Source of the DNA: Prolixibacteraceae bacterium
GTDB lineage: Bacteria > Bacteroidota > Bacteroidia > Bacteroidales > Prolixibacteraceae
Length of the DNA stretch: 64,000 nt
Reading direction: 5' to 3'
Assembly: GCA_003457135.1 (NCBI GenBank)
Contig: DMSQ01000089.1
Coordinates: 31,869 to 95,868 of the forward strand
Part shown: in pieces, positions 8,210-16,986 of the stretch
Numbering within the stretch: position 1 is the stretch's first letter
Layout of the letters: every line of letters starts with the position of its first letter
The notes under the pieces: model-generated
Seen by the model: only the letters and a program-made list of their open reading frames with translations
What the model was told of the DNA's origin: nothing
Databases searched by the model: none
Translations under genes and position numbers: made by a program

Positions 8210-9790
8210 ATGAGAAATTTATCACACTTAAAAATGTTACTGATCTTTTCGGTGTTTTTCAGCTACGCAACTATTGCCCAAGACACCGACCATGCCACCT
8301 ATTTTGCTAGGTTTATTACCGCTCAAAAACTTCTTACGGGCAATGGCTTACCCAAAGATACGGTAAAAGCCCTGAAGCTATTTACCGACTGCGCCGAAAA
8401 TGGGAAAATGTCCTTTGCCATGAACCAACTGGGACTAATGCATCAGTTGGGCAAAGGCGCTGACAAAGACATCAAGAAGGCTTTGTATTGGTTTACAAGA
8501 AGTGTTGAAAAAGAAGACCCCAGGGGAATGTTTTATCTTGGCAACTTGTACAAAAAAGGCGAAGGTGTACCTCAGGATTTTAATAAAGCATTTAGTTATT
8601 TCAAAACAAGCGCCGAAAAAGGTTTTATTGGGGGCATGTATGGGGCAGGATATTGTAGTTATAAAGGGCTTGGGACTACCCAAAGTTATGATGAAGCCGT
8701 GAAATGGTTCAGGAAAGGTGTTGAAAAAAACTGTCCGGCCAGTACGTTTATGCTCGGAAACTGCTACAGGAATGGTTATGGGGTGGATCAAAACGAACAG
8801 GAAGCAAAAAGGTTGCTGAAAAAAGCTTCGGCCCAGAATGTTAATGAAGCTGATAAAGAACTTCAATTGGAGAACCCTGAAGTTGCCGGGAACAAAAACA
8901 ATAAAACCAAAATTGAGTACGATGGAAATACGGGTAATTCTCCGGAGCAAAAAGAAAAGTTTAAGAAACTCCTGAAGAACCAGGACAATCTGACTTTAAC
9001 TGGCAGTTGGGTGGGAAAAAGGTACATTTATGATTGGTCGGGGCAACACATCATTAGCGAGGATAGTGTGATGGTAACCTTAAAACAAACGACTAATAAA
9101 ATAACAGGCCAATGGTTCGAGAGTGGTGAATTGCTCGTAAAATTAGATGGGATAACTGTTGATGGTCAAATCGTTTTCAATGGTGCAGGATTTATGGGAT
9201 CGAACCGGTTTGGAGAAAATTGCCCCATGCAATTTAAAGTGGCCCGTTTTGAAGCCATAAATGCCGATGTTGATTACCTGGCGGGCAACATCGAAAGTTA
9301 CTCACCCTACACTAAAGAGCCTGGTTACCCTTGTTACGTGGTTATGTCGAGGCAAATAGAAAAATCTGCAAAAACCGAAAATCCTGAAGTTATAAAAGCA
9401 GGGAAACTACCAGCAGAACAACAGACAGATAAGGCTCTTGCGGTAAAAGAAGCAAACAGTACGTCTGTTACAAACCCGGAACAACCTTTAGCAAAAGGGG
9501 AAATGGCCAAACAAGCCCTTGAATATTTTAAAGAAAAAATTCCGGTAATGACCGTATTTCCCAATCCGTTTAAAAACGAGATCAATATTACCTACAAAAC
9601 AACCGGCAATAGTGAGGTTACCCTATCTATCTACGCCTCGAACGGGAATTTGGTATTACACAAAAATATCGGGAACAGGGCACAAGGTACCTTTAACGAA
9701 AAAGTGCAGCTTACTTTAGCTCCCGGGCAATACATCGTAAAGCTGATGTTAGGCTCCGAAGCATACACCCAAATAATAATCAAACAATAA
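8210..9790 (+). CDS. Sel1-repeat protein with T9SS sorting domain
   Basis: A 526-aa exported protein. The start at 8210 gives a standard signal peptide ending ...FSYATIAQ; an open extension to 8108 lacks one. About five Sel1-like repeats (residues 40-210) are seen, each with a pattern such as AFMNQLG/A-x-YWFxxSVEK and GxGVPQD. A beta-rich domain of about 120 residues (TGSWVGKRYIYDWSG to YVVMSRQ) follows. The C-terminal 80 residues (VFPNPFKNEINITYKT to YIVKLML) are a type A T9SS sorting domain. It is probably surface-attached or secreted; Sel1 repeats are protein-interaction scaffolds and no catalytic motif is visible. It may be controlled by the LytTR protein upstream. Confidence 0.85.
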   Translation: MRNLSHLKMLLIFSVFFSYATIAQDTDHATYFARFITAQKLLTGNGLPKDTVKALKLFTDCAENGKMSFAMNQLGLMHQLGKGADKDIKKALYWFTRSVEKEDPRGMFYLGNLYKKGEGVPQDFNKAFSYFKTSAEKGFIGGMYGAGYCSYKGLGTTQSYDEAVKWFRKGVEKNCPASTFMLGNCYRNGYGVDQNEQEAKRLLKKASAQNVNEADKELQLENPEVAGNKNNKTKIEYDGNTGNSPEQKEKFKKLLKNQDNLTLTGSWVGKRYIYDWSGQHIISEDSVMVTLKQTTNKITGQWFESGELLVKLDGITVDGQIVFNGAGFMGSNRFGENCPMQFKVARFEAINADVDYLAGNIESYSPYTKEPGYPCYVVMSRQIEKSAKTENPEVIKAGKLPAEQQTDKALAVKEANSTSVTNPEQPLAKGEMAKQALEYFKEKIPVMTVFPNPFKNEINITYKTTGNSEVTLSIYASNGNLVLHKNIGNRAQGTFNEKVQLTLAPGQYIVKLMLGSEAYTQIIIKQ

Positions 9791-9860
9791 TGAGAAGCCC
9801 GGCAAGTAACGCCAATTACCAGATGCCGGGCTTATTTACAACTCAAAAACCGATTGAATT

Positions 9861-10763
9861 ATGAAAACAAATCTACTGAAAAAATACCGAAAATATTTTG
9901 TCCTCACGTTGCTTTTTTCGTTAAATATATGTATTAACTTTACTTCTGATGGAATAACAATTGGAATGAAACAAACTTATGCGAATGCGTTAGATTATAA
10001 TACAGGGAATTATTGGCTTGATTACTTTCTAAACAACTCTTTATACGATCCCAGTTTATATGTAGTGTCAGGTAGTGACGGTTCCTATATGCCGGTTCCA
10101 GATGATTACCCATTTATTAATTTGATAGGAGAAGTATTCTGTTACGCGAAGAAACCGACCAGTATATCTACGCCGGTTGATTTAAGCACAAGTGTCTTGT
10201 GGTGGTGGTCTGCTCCACAGAGCACCGGCACACAGCAGTGGAGATATTGGAATGATTCTTATAATAATGGAGAAGGTGGCTGGCAAACTGTTAGCGGGGA
10301 AACAACTCCGCCACAATCAACCATTGCTTCATCAATTGTCTCAACGACATTGAATTACACCGGACAATTTACAAGAGGTCCTTTACGACCAATAACACTA
10401 AATTCAACAGAATTCGACTGTTCTGGCTGGGTTTACTTTGTATTATTAAATATTAATCCAACTTTGGCAAACCAAATTGGTTCAAGTACAACGTCGATTC
10501 AATCCTATATCAACTCAAATGGCGGCTATCATAACAATCCACAAGTTGGTGATTTGGTGGTATGGGGAGGACATGTTGAATTTGTTGTATCCGTTTCAGG
10601 TAATGCAATTGAAATATCAGGATCAAATGGTCCCAATGATGGAGCTGTTCCAAAAGTGAGTGGAACTGGAGGCTGGTTGACCGTTGGCGGACAACAGTTG
10701 AATTCCTTTGGAGCTGGTGGGTTTTTGGGTTTCTTTACAATCAGAATAATTCAAGAATTATGA
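9861..10763 (+). CDS. secreted NlpC/P60 or CHAP-like amidase
   Basis: A 300-aa exported protein with an N-terminal hydrophobic segment (residues 12-27) and a likely cleavage near YANA at 43. The C-terminal third has a papain-like amidase layout: EFDCSGWVYF places the nucleophile Cys at 187, and GDLVVWGGHVEFVVSV places the His at 238, with a polar residue in EISGSNG. These are the marks of NlpC/P60 and CHAP peptidoglycan hydrolases. The middle part (45-180) is Trp/Ser/Thr-rich and not recognised. The stop overlaps the ATG of the downstream lipoprotein (ATGA), so the two are translationally coupled. The stretch is more AT-rich than its flanks. Which peptide bond it cuts is unknown. Confidence 0.7.
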   Translation: MKTNLLKKYRKYFVLTLLFSLNICINFTSDGITIGMKQTYANALDYNTGNYWLDYFLNNSLYDPSLYVVSGSDGSYMPVPDDYPFINLIGEVFCYAKKPTSISTPVDLSTSVLWWWSAPQSTGTQQWRYWNDSYNNGEGGWQTVSGETTPPQSTIASSIVSTTLNYTGQFTRGPLRPITLNSTEFDCSGWVYFVLLNINPTLANQIGSSTTSIQSYINSNGGYHNNPQVGDLVVWGGHVEFVVSVSGNAIEISGSNGPNDGAVPKVSGTGGWLTVGGQQLNSFGAGGFLGFFTIRIIQEL

Positions 10764-11293
10764 AACAATTATTTTATTTTATCGCATTGATGGGTTTGTT
10801 TGCATGTCAAAACCCTAAAAAGGATATAAAAGTTGATAAAAATAAGATTACAGAAAATATTAGAATGTCAATAGCTAAGGAAATCCAACAAAAAGATTCG
10901 GTCTATATGCGTTGGCATGATCAAATGTATAAAAGTTGGACATCTTGCGACAGCATGCCTTATTTTATACTTGACAGGCAGATTAATCGATTGCTTGAAA
11001 ATCCGGAACTATCAAAAGCCGACAAAATAATACTCAATTATCAGTTGGTTTACCATTATTATTCTCGACGATTCATTTATGATTCAATACAATACAGAAA
11101 TAAAGCTATTGAATTACTATTTAAAACGTTTGATTCAGATAAAGATTTACTTTATTCTTCGGCATATTATAAAACTACACCGGATAAATTTAAAAAGTAT
11201 ATAAACGAAATAAAAAATGCCGGTACGGATAAAGTAATAGACTCTCTAATCTGGCATCGATTAGATTCTGACGAAAGATTAAAAGATTATTAA
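10760..11293 (+). CDS. lipoprotein, unknown function, coupled to the amidase gene
   Basis: A 177-aa protein with a signal peptide and lipobox (GLFAC, Cys 16), rich in charged residues and predicted mostly helical. No family recognised. The start codon overlaps the stop of the secreted amidase, implying coordinated synthesis. A lipoprotein paired with a cell-wall hydrolase could be an inhibitor, a partner or an unrelated cargo; sequence alone does not decide. Confidence 0.75.
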   Translation: MKQLFYFIALMGLFACQNPKKDIKVDKNKITENIRMSIAKEIQQKDSVYMRWHDQMYKSWTSCDSMPYFILDRQINRLLENPELSKADKIILNYQLVYHYYSRRFIYDSIQYRNKAIELLFKTFDSDKDLLYSSAYYKTTPDKFKKYINEIKNAGTDKVIDSLIWHRLDSDERLKDY

Positions 11294-11322
11294 ATTAAAA
11301 GGGAGTTTAATACATACTCCTG

Positions 11323-11336
11323 CACCTGAACAGGTG
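11323..11336. repeat. small palindrome CACCTGAACAGGTG
   Basis: A 6-bp inverted repeat with a 2-nt centre in the 126-nt gap between the two lipoprotein genes. Function unknown; there is no U tract. Confidence 0.4.
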
Positions 11337-11419
11337 GGTGGCAAGTTGTTTGCGATTTTTACGGACATAATCCATGTACGTGTATAATTTGACTTTGTTG
11401 TGGCGAAAAGATTAGAATT

Positions 11420-12043
11420 ATGAAGATATTTTATATATCCCTATTACTGATGTTCCTAATATCGTGTCAGGTAAAATCACCAAATAAAAAAGTTAAAAAT
11501 GAAATTAATGAAATTAATGGGATTAAAACTGAGGTGGAACAGATGTTAAACCTCTTTCAATCAACAAAAGATACAACTTATTTAATTCAGGCTGAAAGTC
11601 AGGTAGATTCGTTGATTAATAAGGGAATAAATGACCTAAAGCTTTATCAGATAAAAGGGAATATACTACGAAAAAGAAAACTCTATGAAGAATTTGCAAA
11701 ATTCATGAAAGAGTCCACACAGCATTTCCCGAATAATCCACAGACCTATTTCGGTGCCGGCGTGGCTTTTGATCAAATAAAAGATGTTGAATCATCTAAA
11801 GAAATGTATAAAAAGAGTATAAAAGTTTACGATGAACTAATACAGAAATATCCGACATTTGAAAATCATATTAATCGAATAATTGCTATTTGTTTTCTTT
11901 ATGGAAAACAGGCAGGTCTCCAAGAGTTCGAAAAAATTGCACAATCTGGTAAAATCAAACAAGCTTCAATTGATGCTTATAAAGGTATTATAGTGGATTT
12001 TGATAAAGATAAATTTCAAAATGCTATTTTTAACAATCCTTAA
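11420..12043 (+). CDS. TPR-like lipoprotein, unknown function
   Basis: A 207-aa protein with a signal peptide and lipobox (LISC, Cys 16). From residue about 60 it shows TPR-like helical pairs (KLYQIKGNILRKRKLYEEFAKFMKES, PQTYFGAGVAFDQIKDVESS). It resembles the AT-rich lipoprotein before it in composition but not in sequence. It ends just before the convergent outer-membrane protein gene. A structural or scaffold role is all that can be proposed. Confidence 0.7.
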   Translation: MKIFYISLLLMFLISCQVKSPNKKVKNEINEINGIKTEVEQMLNLFQSTKDTTYLIQAESQVDSLINKGINDLKLYQIKGNILRKRKLYEEFAKFMKESTQHFPNNPQTYFGAGVAFDQIKDVESSKEMYKKSIKVYDELIQKYPTFENHINRIIAICFLYGKQAGLQEFEKIAQSGKIKQASIDAYKGIIVDFDKDKFQNAIFNNP

Positions 12044-12056
12044 TTCTGTAGATTGC

Positions 12057-13175
12057 TTACAAAAACCTCTTTAGCAAAAAATCCTGATTAATAACCAAAT
12101 AGTACCCAAAAGCAAACGAAAATTTGGTAGTCAGGAAGTCGTAAAGGGCTTCGCCCTGAAAGGCGAATTCGATGTCTTTCAGAATCCGTTGCTTCATCAT
12201 GTAATTAAAGGCCACCTGCGAGCGGTCGGTTTGCGAAAATGCAATATCCCGGTCGGAGATTGACATGTAAATCCGTTTTCCGTAAGGCGCAATAAACTGG
12301 TAGGCATTCCAATAGTCGAGTGAAAATTTGCCAAAACGGGTATCGCCGGCAACGGTTACCGAATATCCATGCCCTCTTTTGTAGCCATAAGGCGCTGGTC
12401 CATCGGGACAATCATAGCCCAGCCAGTGCAGGTTTAAATCTATATTTTTCAGGAACCCGTCGCCTACCTTAAATTGCGTTTCAAGGCCGGTAGCATAGTT
12501 CAAATCGGTAATTACACCCAGCGGGCTTGAATCAATTTCGCCGCCCCGGTGGTAAACCAATACTTGCAAAGGAATGTGAACTTTAAGACCGGAATTGGGA
12601 AAAATTTGTCCCCGGCCGCTTAGCCCGAAAGTGAAATGTTCCTGATACGGATCACCTCTTAAAATAAACTGCTCCCAGCCCATCCAGTTTTGAACTTCGA
12701 GGTATTTCGACTGATAAATAAACTGAATGCCTTCGCGCGGCGCATCGGTCATCATCCGTTCAGGTTCCCAAAGCTGTTTCACCAGTCCATGATTGTTGTT
12801 CTCGTTCAGGTTGCCGAATATGACTTTCATTTTCGGGAACATTTGGTATTGCGCCGAAAACCAGGGGCGGACAACGGTAAAATCATCGCGGCTGTGGTAG
12901 CGAAGAAAGTGGCCGCCCACATCCAGTTTCAGCTTTTCAGAAAACGTATAGCTCAGTTTGGGGCGAAGCCAGGCGCCCGTCCAGGTATAACCATCAACAA
13001 TATCGCCCATGTATTCGGTGTTATGAAAAAAACTCATGCTCTCTACCCTGAAATTCAGCGTTTTGACTTCGGAAGTATCGAGGTCTTTATAGTGATAATT
13101 CAAATCTGAAAGTGATTGTGCATCGAGTTGGGCGACAATCAATATCAGGCAAAATATGAAGAATAGTTTTCGCAT
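12057..13175 (-). CDS. outer-membrane beta-barrel protein
   Basis: A 372-aa protein with a clear signal peptide (cleavage near LDAQ). The rest alternates polar and aromatic residues in short strands separated by Gly/Asp/Asn turns (TWTGAWLRPKLSYTF, KLKLDVGGHFLRYHS) and ends with strands and a C-terminal Phe-Leu, typical of a barrel. No specific family or substrate is recognised. It lies downstream of the POT-like transporter gene on the same strand after a 188-nt repeat-bearing gap, so a shared uptake role is possible but unproven. Confidence 0.65.
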   Translation of the reverse strand: MRKLFFIFCLILIVAQLDAQSLSDLNYHYKDLDTSEVKTLNFRVESMSFFHNTEYMGDIVDGYTWTGAWLRPKLSYTFSEKLKLDVGGHFLRYHSRDDFTVVRPWFSAQYQMFPKMKVIFGNLNENNNHGLVKQLWEPERMMTDAPREGIQFIYQSKYLEVQNWMGWEQFILRGDPYQEHFTFGLSGRGQIFPNSGLKVHIPLQVLVYHRGGEIDSSPLGVITDLNYATGLETQFKVGDGFLKNIDLNLHWLGYDCPDGPAPYGYKRGHGYSVTVAGDTRFGKFSLDYWNAYQFIAPYGKRIYMSISDRDIAFSQTDRSQVAFNYMMKQRILKDIEFAFQGEALYDFLTTKFSFAFGYYLVINQDFLLKRFL

Positions 13176-13206
13176 GTTTTTTAATTCAATTAATAATATT
13201 TCTGAT

Positions 13207-13260
13207 CATTCCGTCCGAAAATTGACTTTCGCCTTGGCAATCTTTTATCACGGACGGATT
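13207..13260 (-). repeat. CCGTCCG palindromic repeat, copy 1
   Basis: ATTCCGTCCGAAAA at one end and CACGGACGGATTT at the other form an inverted repeat. It matches module B of the longer copies at 15661, 59898 and 63753. Confidence 0.7.
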
Positions 13261-13277
13261 TGTCATTTTCTATTATC

Positions 13278-13353
13278 CGTTAGCTGAAGCCGAACGGCAA
13301 AGAATACCATCTGTCATTCAAAGCTAATATCCTTTGCCGTTCACTTCAGTGAA
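13278..13353. repeat. compound inverted repeats between barrel and transporter genes
   Basis: AACGGCAAAG (13293-13302) pairs with CTTTGCCGTT (13332-13341). Smaller pairs CCGTT/AACGG (13278/13293) and TTCACTTCAGTGAA (13340-13353) overlap it. It adjoins the CCGTCCG repeat and looks like part of the same dispersed-repeat load rather than a terminator, since no T tract follows. Confidence 0.6.
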
Positions 13354-13363
13354 CGGACATGTT

Positions 13364-14809
13364 TTATTTGTTTTTTTTCAAAATAAACCGATCGTACAAA
13401 AATAAGAGAACTACGGCACTTAATGCCACCGAACTGAAAATAATCCAGACTGATTGCGGGTGGTAACCGCGCCATAAAAAATCGGTCAGTTGTTGCTGAT
13501 TGAAGTTCATCTGACGGGCAGCCTCGTTGAAATAGTCGGTTTTGGTGAACGAATCACTGACTTCAGGAACAGACAATCCCCGTTTGATTACTTCCTCCTT
13601 CAGGAGATAAAGTTTATCGGCCACTTTTTCATAAGGAGCGCCCGATAAAAATCCGGCAATCTGGTGCCCGAGTGCGATGGGTAGAAACGAAGATCCCATG
13701 TACAAGGCTTTTTTATCTTCAGGAGCAATGCTACCCACGTATTCAGTATATTTTGGAGAGCTGCTCATTTCTCCCAAACCGAAAATTAGTAATCCGAATA
13801 AAACGACCCATCCGCTTTGAAAGGCAAACATCAGGAACAGGCCGGCAGCTAAAACGAAAATTCCGCCCATCATTGCGCTTAGCGGGCGAAAACGCATCAC
13901 AAAGGCTGAGACGGCAATCTGAAATGCGATGATAAAAAACGAATCCATGCTGCTCAGAGTCACGGCGGAAATAGTTCCTGTGGTAGTTCCGATGAGCTTC
14001 GCAAATGAGGGAAAAACAGAATGGATTCCCTGAAAAATTACGGCTGTGTTGACCCAATCATCAACAAAATTTGGGAACGTATAGTACAACTGGTTAAAGG
14101 CGGCCCAGAAGATGGACATGATGACCAGGAACATGGTGTACCGCCAGTTAATCAGGGTAATAAAAATATTCTTAAATGGCTGAATGATGGATTGGAGTAT
14201 GGTTGACGATGTTTTTTCCTGTTTGGGCTCCTTAAAAAAGAGCAGTGTGATCAGGAAATTAATCGCAATGGAAACTATCGAAAGCATGAACACAAAATTC
14301 CATCCTTTTCCCAATACAATTCCGGCAACAAACGGGCCGATAAATCCCCCGATGTTGACCATCATATAAAAAATTCCAAATCCGATGGAAGCTGTTTCTT
14401 CGTTGGTGGTTTTCGAAATCATGGCCGAAATGATAGGCTTAAAGAACGCGCCTCCCACGCAAATCCAGATGAACGACACGAAAACCATTTCGAAACTGTG
14501 AAATTGCTGGATCATATAGAACCCGGACATGTAAATCAGGAAAGCAAGGAACAATACCTTTTTATACCCGATTTTATCAGCTATTGCCCCGGTGATGACA
14601 GGCAAAAAGTACAGTAACATAGAACCGGTGCCCATGATGGCCCCTTTTTCGACTGGCGAAAAACCCATTGCCCCGGTCTCTTTCGACCCCACCAAAAATA
14701 ACCCAAAGCCCATGTAAAAACCATACCAGGCGTAGCGCTCAAACAGTTCGATGATATTGGATATCCAGAATACGGATGGGTATTTTTTAAAAACCTGAAG
14801 TTTAGACAT
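13364..14809 (-). CDS. POT/PTR2-like MFS transporter
   Basis: A polytopic membrane protein of 481 aa from the ATG at 14809 (MSKLQVFKKYP); an upstream in-frame ATG at 14866 would overlap the preceding gene. The N-terminal helix carries ELFERYAWYGFYMGFGLFL, the position of the POT-family ExxERFxYYG motif, and IADKIGYKKVLF is the MFS loop 2-3 signature. About 12-14 helices. POT proteins are proton-coupled peptide transporters, but this one deviates from the canonical motif, so substrate is uncertain. It follows the TPR protein gene by 46 nt on the same strand. Confidence 0.75.
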   Translation of the reverse strand: MSKLQVFKKYPSVFWISNIIELFERYAWYGFYMGFGLFLVGSKETGAMGFSPVEKGAIMGTGSMLLYFLPVITGAIADKIGYKKVLFLAFLIYMSGFYMIQQFHSFEMVFVSFIWICVGGAFFKPIISAMISKTTNEETASIGFGIFYMMVNIGGFIGPFVAGIVLGKGWNFVFMLSIVSIAINFLITLLFFKEPKQEKTSSTILQSIIQPFKNIFITLINWRYTMFLVIMSIFWAAFNQLYYTFPNFVDDWVNTAVIFQGIHSVFPSFAKLIGTTTGTISAVTLSSMDSFFIIAFQIAVSAFVMRFRPLSAMMGGIFVLAAGLFLMFAFQSGWVVLFGLLIFGLGEMSSSPKYTEYVGSIAPEDKKALYMGSSFLPIALGHQIAGFLSGAPYEKVADKLYLLKEEVIKRGLSVPEVSDSFTKTDYFNEAARQMNFNQQQLTDFLWRGYHPQSVWIIFSSVALSAVVLLFLYDRFILKKNK

Positions 14810-14855
14810 GAAGTACAGATTAAATATAGGACGGGAAAAATAGCTAAAAAAACTT

Positions 14856-15608
14856 CTATTTCCCATCCATTAATTCGGCCCCGACAAACTGCCGGATCCA
14901 ATCCATCGGGCCGTAGTCTTTCTGCATCTCAAACCTGAAGACCTGGGCTTCGTTGTCCTGATTGGTTTCATACAATCCTTTTAAAATGAACGCTCTCAGA
15001 AGCATTTTTTGCCAGTCACATTTCTGCGTATTTCGCGCGTCCATCAGTTTCAGCGCCCTGCGATAAAAGATTAGCGCCTCTTTTTTGTCGCCGCCAAAAG
15101 CTGCAGGCCGGTAAAGCAGGGAATTGCCTTTTTCGATATAACCCATTGGCTCTGCAGGATCGAGTTTAATTGATCTTTCGATATGTGATAAACTTTTAGG
15201 GCCTAAAAAAGGAGCTTTATAAAATGCCAGTGCAATTTTGTACCCGTACAGCGCTCCCGAAAGACTGTGAAGTTGAGCATTTTTGGGGTGATCATCCAAT
15301 AACTTATCCACATAGGCAGCAGCCTTATTAACGTAAACCCTTGCCAAATCTTTTGTGCCGGCGCCAATCTGGTATCCCACCAAACCGTACATGGCTTTCA
15401 CCATCTCAGTCTGCCATGCCAGATCGGTTGATTTTGCCCGCTCCATCTCGGCAATCAGACCTGGCCAGGGGGCCATGTTGCCCGCCCTGTAACTTTCAAA
15501 GAAAGCGCACTGGTACCAGGCGAGGTCTTTTTTCTGAGCGGTAGCTCCCATAATGGGGAAAACCAATAACACAACAAGTAACAATTTCAATTTGTGAATC
15601 AATGTCAT
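14856..15608 (-). CDS. exported TPR-repeat protein
   Basis: A 250-aa protein starting at ATG 15608 with a signal peptide (LIHKLKLLLVVLLVFP, cleavage near GATAQ); ATG at 15629 is an alternative. An open extension to 15782 is translated repeat sequence and is rejected. The mature part is helical with TPR-like units (MGYIEKGNSLLYRPAAFGGDKKEA, ALIFYRRALKLMDA). It resembles a common Bacteroidota family of about 230-260 aa without assigned function. It precedes the POT-like transporter on the same strand. Confidence 0.7.
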   Translation of the reverse strand: MTLIHKLKLLLVVLLVFPIMGATAQKKDLAWYQCAFFESYRAGNMAPWPGLIAEMERAKSTDLAWQTEMVKAMYGLVGYQIGAGTKDLARVYVNKAAAYVDKLLDDHPKNAQLHSLSGALYGYKIALAFYKAPFLGPKSLSHIERSIKLDPAEPMGYIEKGNSLLYRPAAFGGDKKEALIFYRRALKLMDARNTQKCDWQKMLLRAFILKGLYETNQDNEAQVFRFEMQKDYGPMDWIRQFVGAELMDGK

Positions 15609-15660
15609 ATCATAAAAGTTATTCTTCATTTTGAGATTTCCTAATTTGAGTTGACTTTCA

Positions 15661-15762
15661 CCATTCCGTCCGAAAGAAATTATCAATCTAACATATCTAT
15701 TTTGCGCGGACGGTTGACAGCGATGATTACCTTTTGCTACAAAGATTTTGCTCCTCTGGAGC
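15661..15762 (-). repeat. composite palindromic repeat (modules A and B), copy 2
   Basis: Read on minus: GCTCC-AGA-GGAGC hairpin, AAATCTTTGTAGC, a stretch AAAAGGTAATC, CCGTCCGCGC, then CTTTCGGACGGAATGG. The block from AAATC to GTAATC is identical over 24 nt to the copy at 63766-63790, and the outer arms match the copies at 13207 and 59898. Confidence 0.85.
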
Positions 15763-15854
15763 TTATTGGATATCGAAAACACAATGAGACTAATGGGCTA
15801 CCTCCAGAAAACTGACCCCTGACCACCGACAACCGATAACCTGAAAACTGACCA

Positions 15855-15882
15855 CTGCGACTGACCACTGCGACTGACCACT
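15855..15882. repeat. 13-bp tandem repeat CTGCGACTGACCA
   Basis: Two complete copies plus a partial one, in a longer run of GACCACT-like words (about 15815-15882). The complement AGTGGTCAGTCGCAG recurs at 63.6 kb, and a short relative lies at about 34.58 kb. Confidence 0.7.
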
Positions 15883-15888
15883 ATTTTT

Positions 15889-16986
15889 TTAGAACTTAAT
15901 CTGCCGTCCCTTCCATTCGGTATCTTTTCTAATTTTCCGGTAAATATTGTAAAAAACTACGATGCTGAAACTAATCATCTGCAATGGATGCAGGAATACC
16001 GACAACATCCAGTTCTGGCGGCTTGCAATTGCAACCAGTAACCTATTTATAACCACCAATGCAGCAAACAAAAATAAATATTCCCAACCCAATACAGCCC
16101 AAACGAACCAGGGTCCAGATAAAACAAGGAGCCAAAAGCCAGTCATGACCAATCGCTGTCCACCAAAATATTCGTGCATATTGCGCGAAAACCCAACTAC
16201 AGCCTCATTAAAATTTCGGTACATCCGACAAAAAACATCCTGATTACCCAGTAAAACAGCAACTTTTAACCTTTCAGACTTCATCATCCGGGCAATGCGA
16301 ATGTCTTCCACATTTTGGTTCTTTACTTTCGAATGCCATTGTCTGGACCTGTAATTCTCCGTTTCAAACATCATAAACTGCCCGTTGGCAGCCGACACCG
16401 ATGGGAAAGGAGTTTTCTGTACCAAAATCAACGGCAGCAAGCTTTGCAGTATCCAATTCATTAAAGGCACAGTTAACCGTTCGGCGAATGTTTCCATTTC
16501 TTGCTGCGGAAAAACCGATAAAAGCGATAACTGTTTTTCCTGGAAAAAAGCTACAGCTTTTGTAATTGCATCAGCGCTTAACTCCACATCAGCATCCAAA
16601 AAAATCAAATATTTACCATTTGCTTTCTGTGCAAGCTGATGACAAGCCAGATTTTTACCCAGCCAGTTGCCGTGTAGCTTTTCACCCAAAAACCAATGGA
16701 TATGTTCATTTTCTCCGGCAACCCAGTTCAGGATTTCTTCGGTATTGTCTGAAGAATGATCGTTGCAAACAATCACTTCAAAATCGGGATAATCCAGGTT
16801 TTGCAGACCATCAAGCAATTTCCCGATCACCGCCTCTTCATTTCGTGCGGGAATCAGGATGGAAACTTTGGGGCAGGTCACTGGTTTTTTAGCCGGAAGG
16901 TGCAAGCCGGAAAGGAGGTTCACCAGCGAAACAAATGTCCGGAGCGCCAGAAAAAGCAATATGACAATAGCCGGAATTTCCATCAT
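15889..16986 (-). CDS. CrtQ-like family 2 glycosyltransferase (carotenoid operon)
   Basis: A 365-aa membrane-anchored GT2. It has an N-terminal helix, the GT-A core VSILIPARNEEAVIGKLL, the FLDADVELS acidic motif, and three C-terminal helices. The layout resembles staphylococcal CrtQ, which glycosylates a carotenoid carboxylate, and related hopanoid/lipid transferases. It is the last gene of the crtD-cruF-crtW-acyltransferase operon; its ATG overlaps the preceding stop (ATGA at 16986-16983). Context suggests sugar transfer to the tertiary hydroxyl or another group of a carotenoid; the acceptor is inferred. Confidence 0.75.
   Translation of the reverse strand: MMEIPAIVILLFLALRTFVSLVNLLSGLHLPAKKPVTCPKVSILIPARNEEAVIGKLLDGLQNLDYPDFEVIVCNDHSSDNTEEILNWVAGENEHIHWFLGEKLHGNWLGKNLACHQLAQKANGKYLIFLDADVELSADAITKAVAFFQEKQLSLLSVFPQQEMETFAERLTVPLMNWILQSLLPLILVQKTPFPSVSAANGQFMMFETENYRSRQWHSKVKNQNVEDIRIARMMKSERLKVAVLLGNQDVFCRMYRNFNEAVVGFSRNMHEYFGGQRLVMTGFWLLVLSGPWFVWAVLGWEYLFLFAALVVINRLLVAIASRQNWMLSVFLHPLQMISFSIVVFYNIYRKIRKDTEWKGRQIKF

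Noticed and set aside
13278..13353. Terminator between the transporter and barrel genes
   Set aside because: The loop is long and no T tract follows on either strand; it resembles the dispersed repeats.
15609..15782. N-terminal extension of the TPR protein gene
   Set aside because: It is translated from the composite palindromic repeat; the signal peptide begins at 15608 (or 15629).
15855..15882. CRISPR-like array
   Set aside because: The 13-bp units are contiguous with no spacers; it is a simple tandem repeat.
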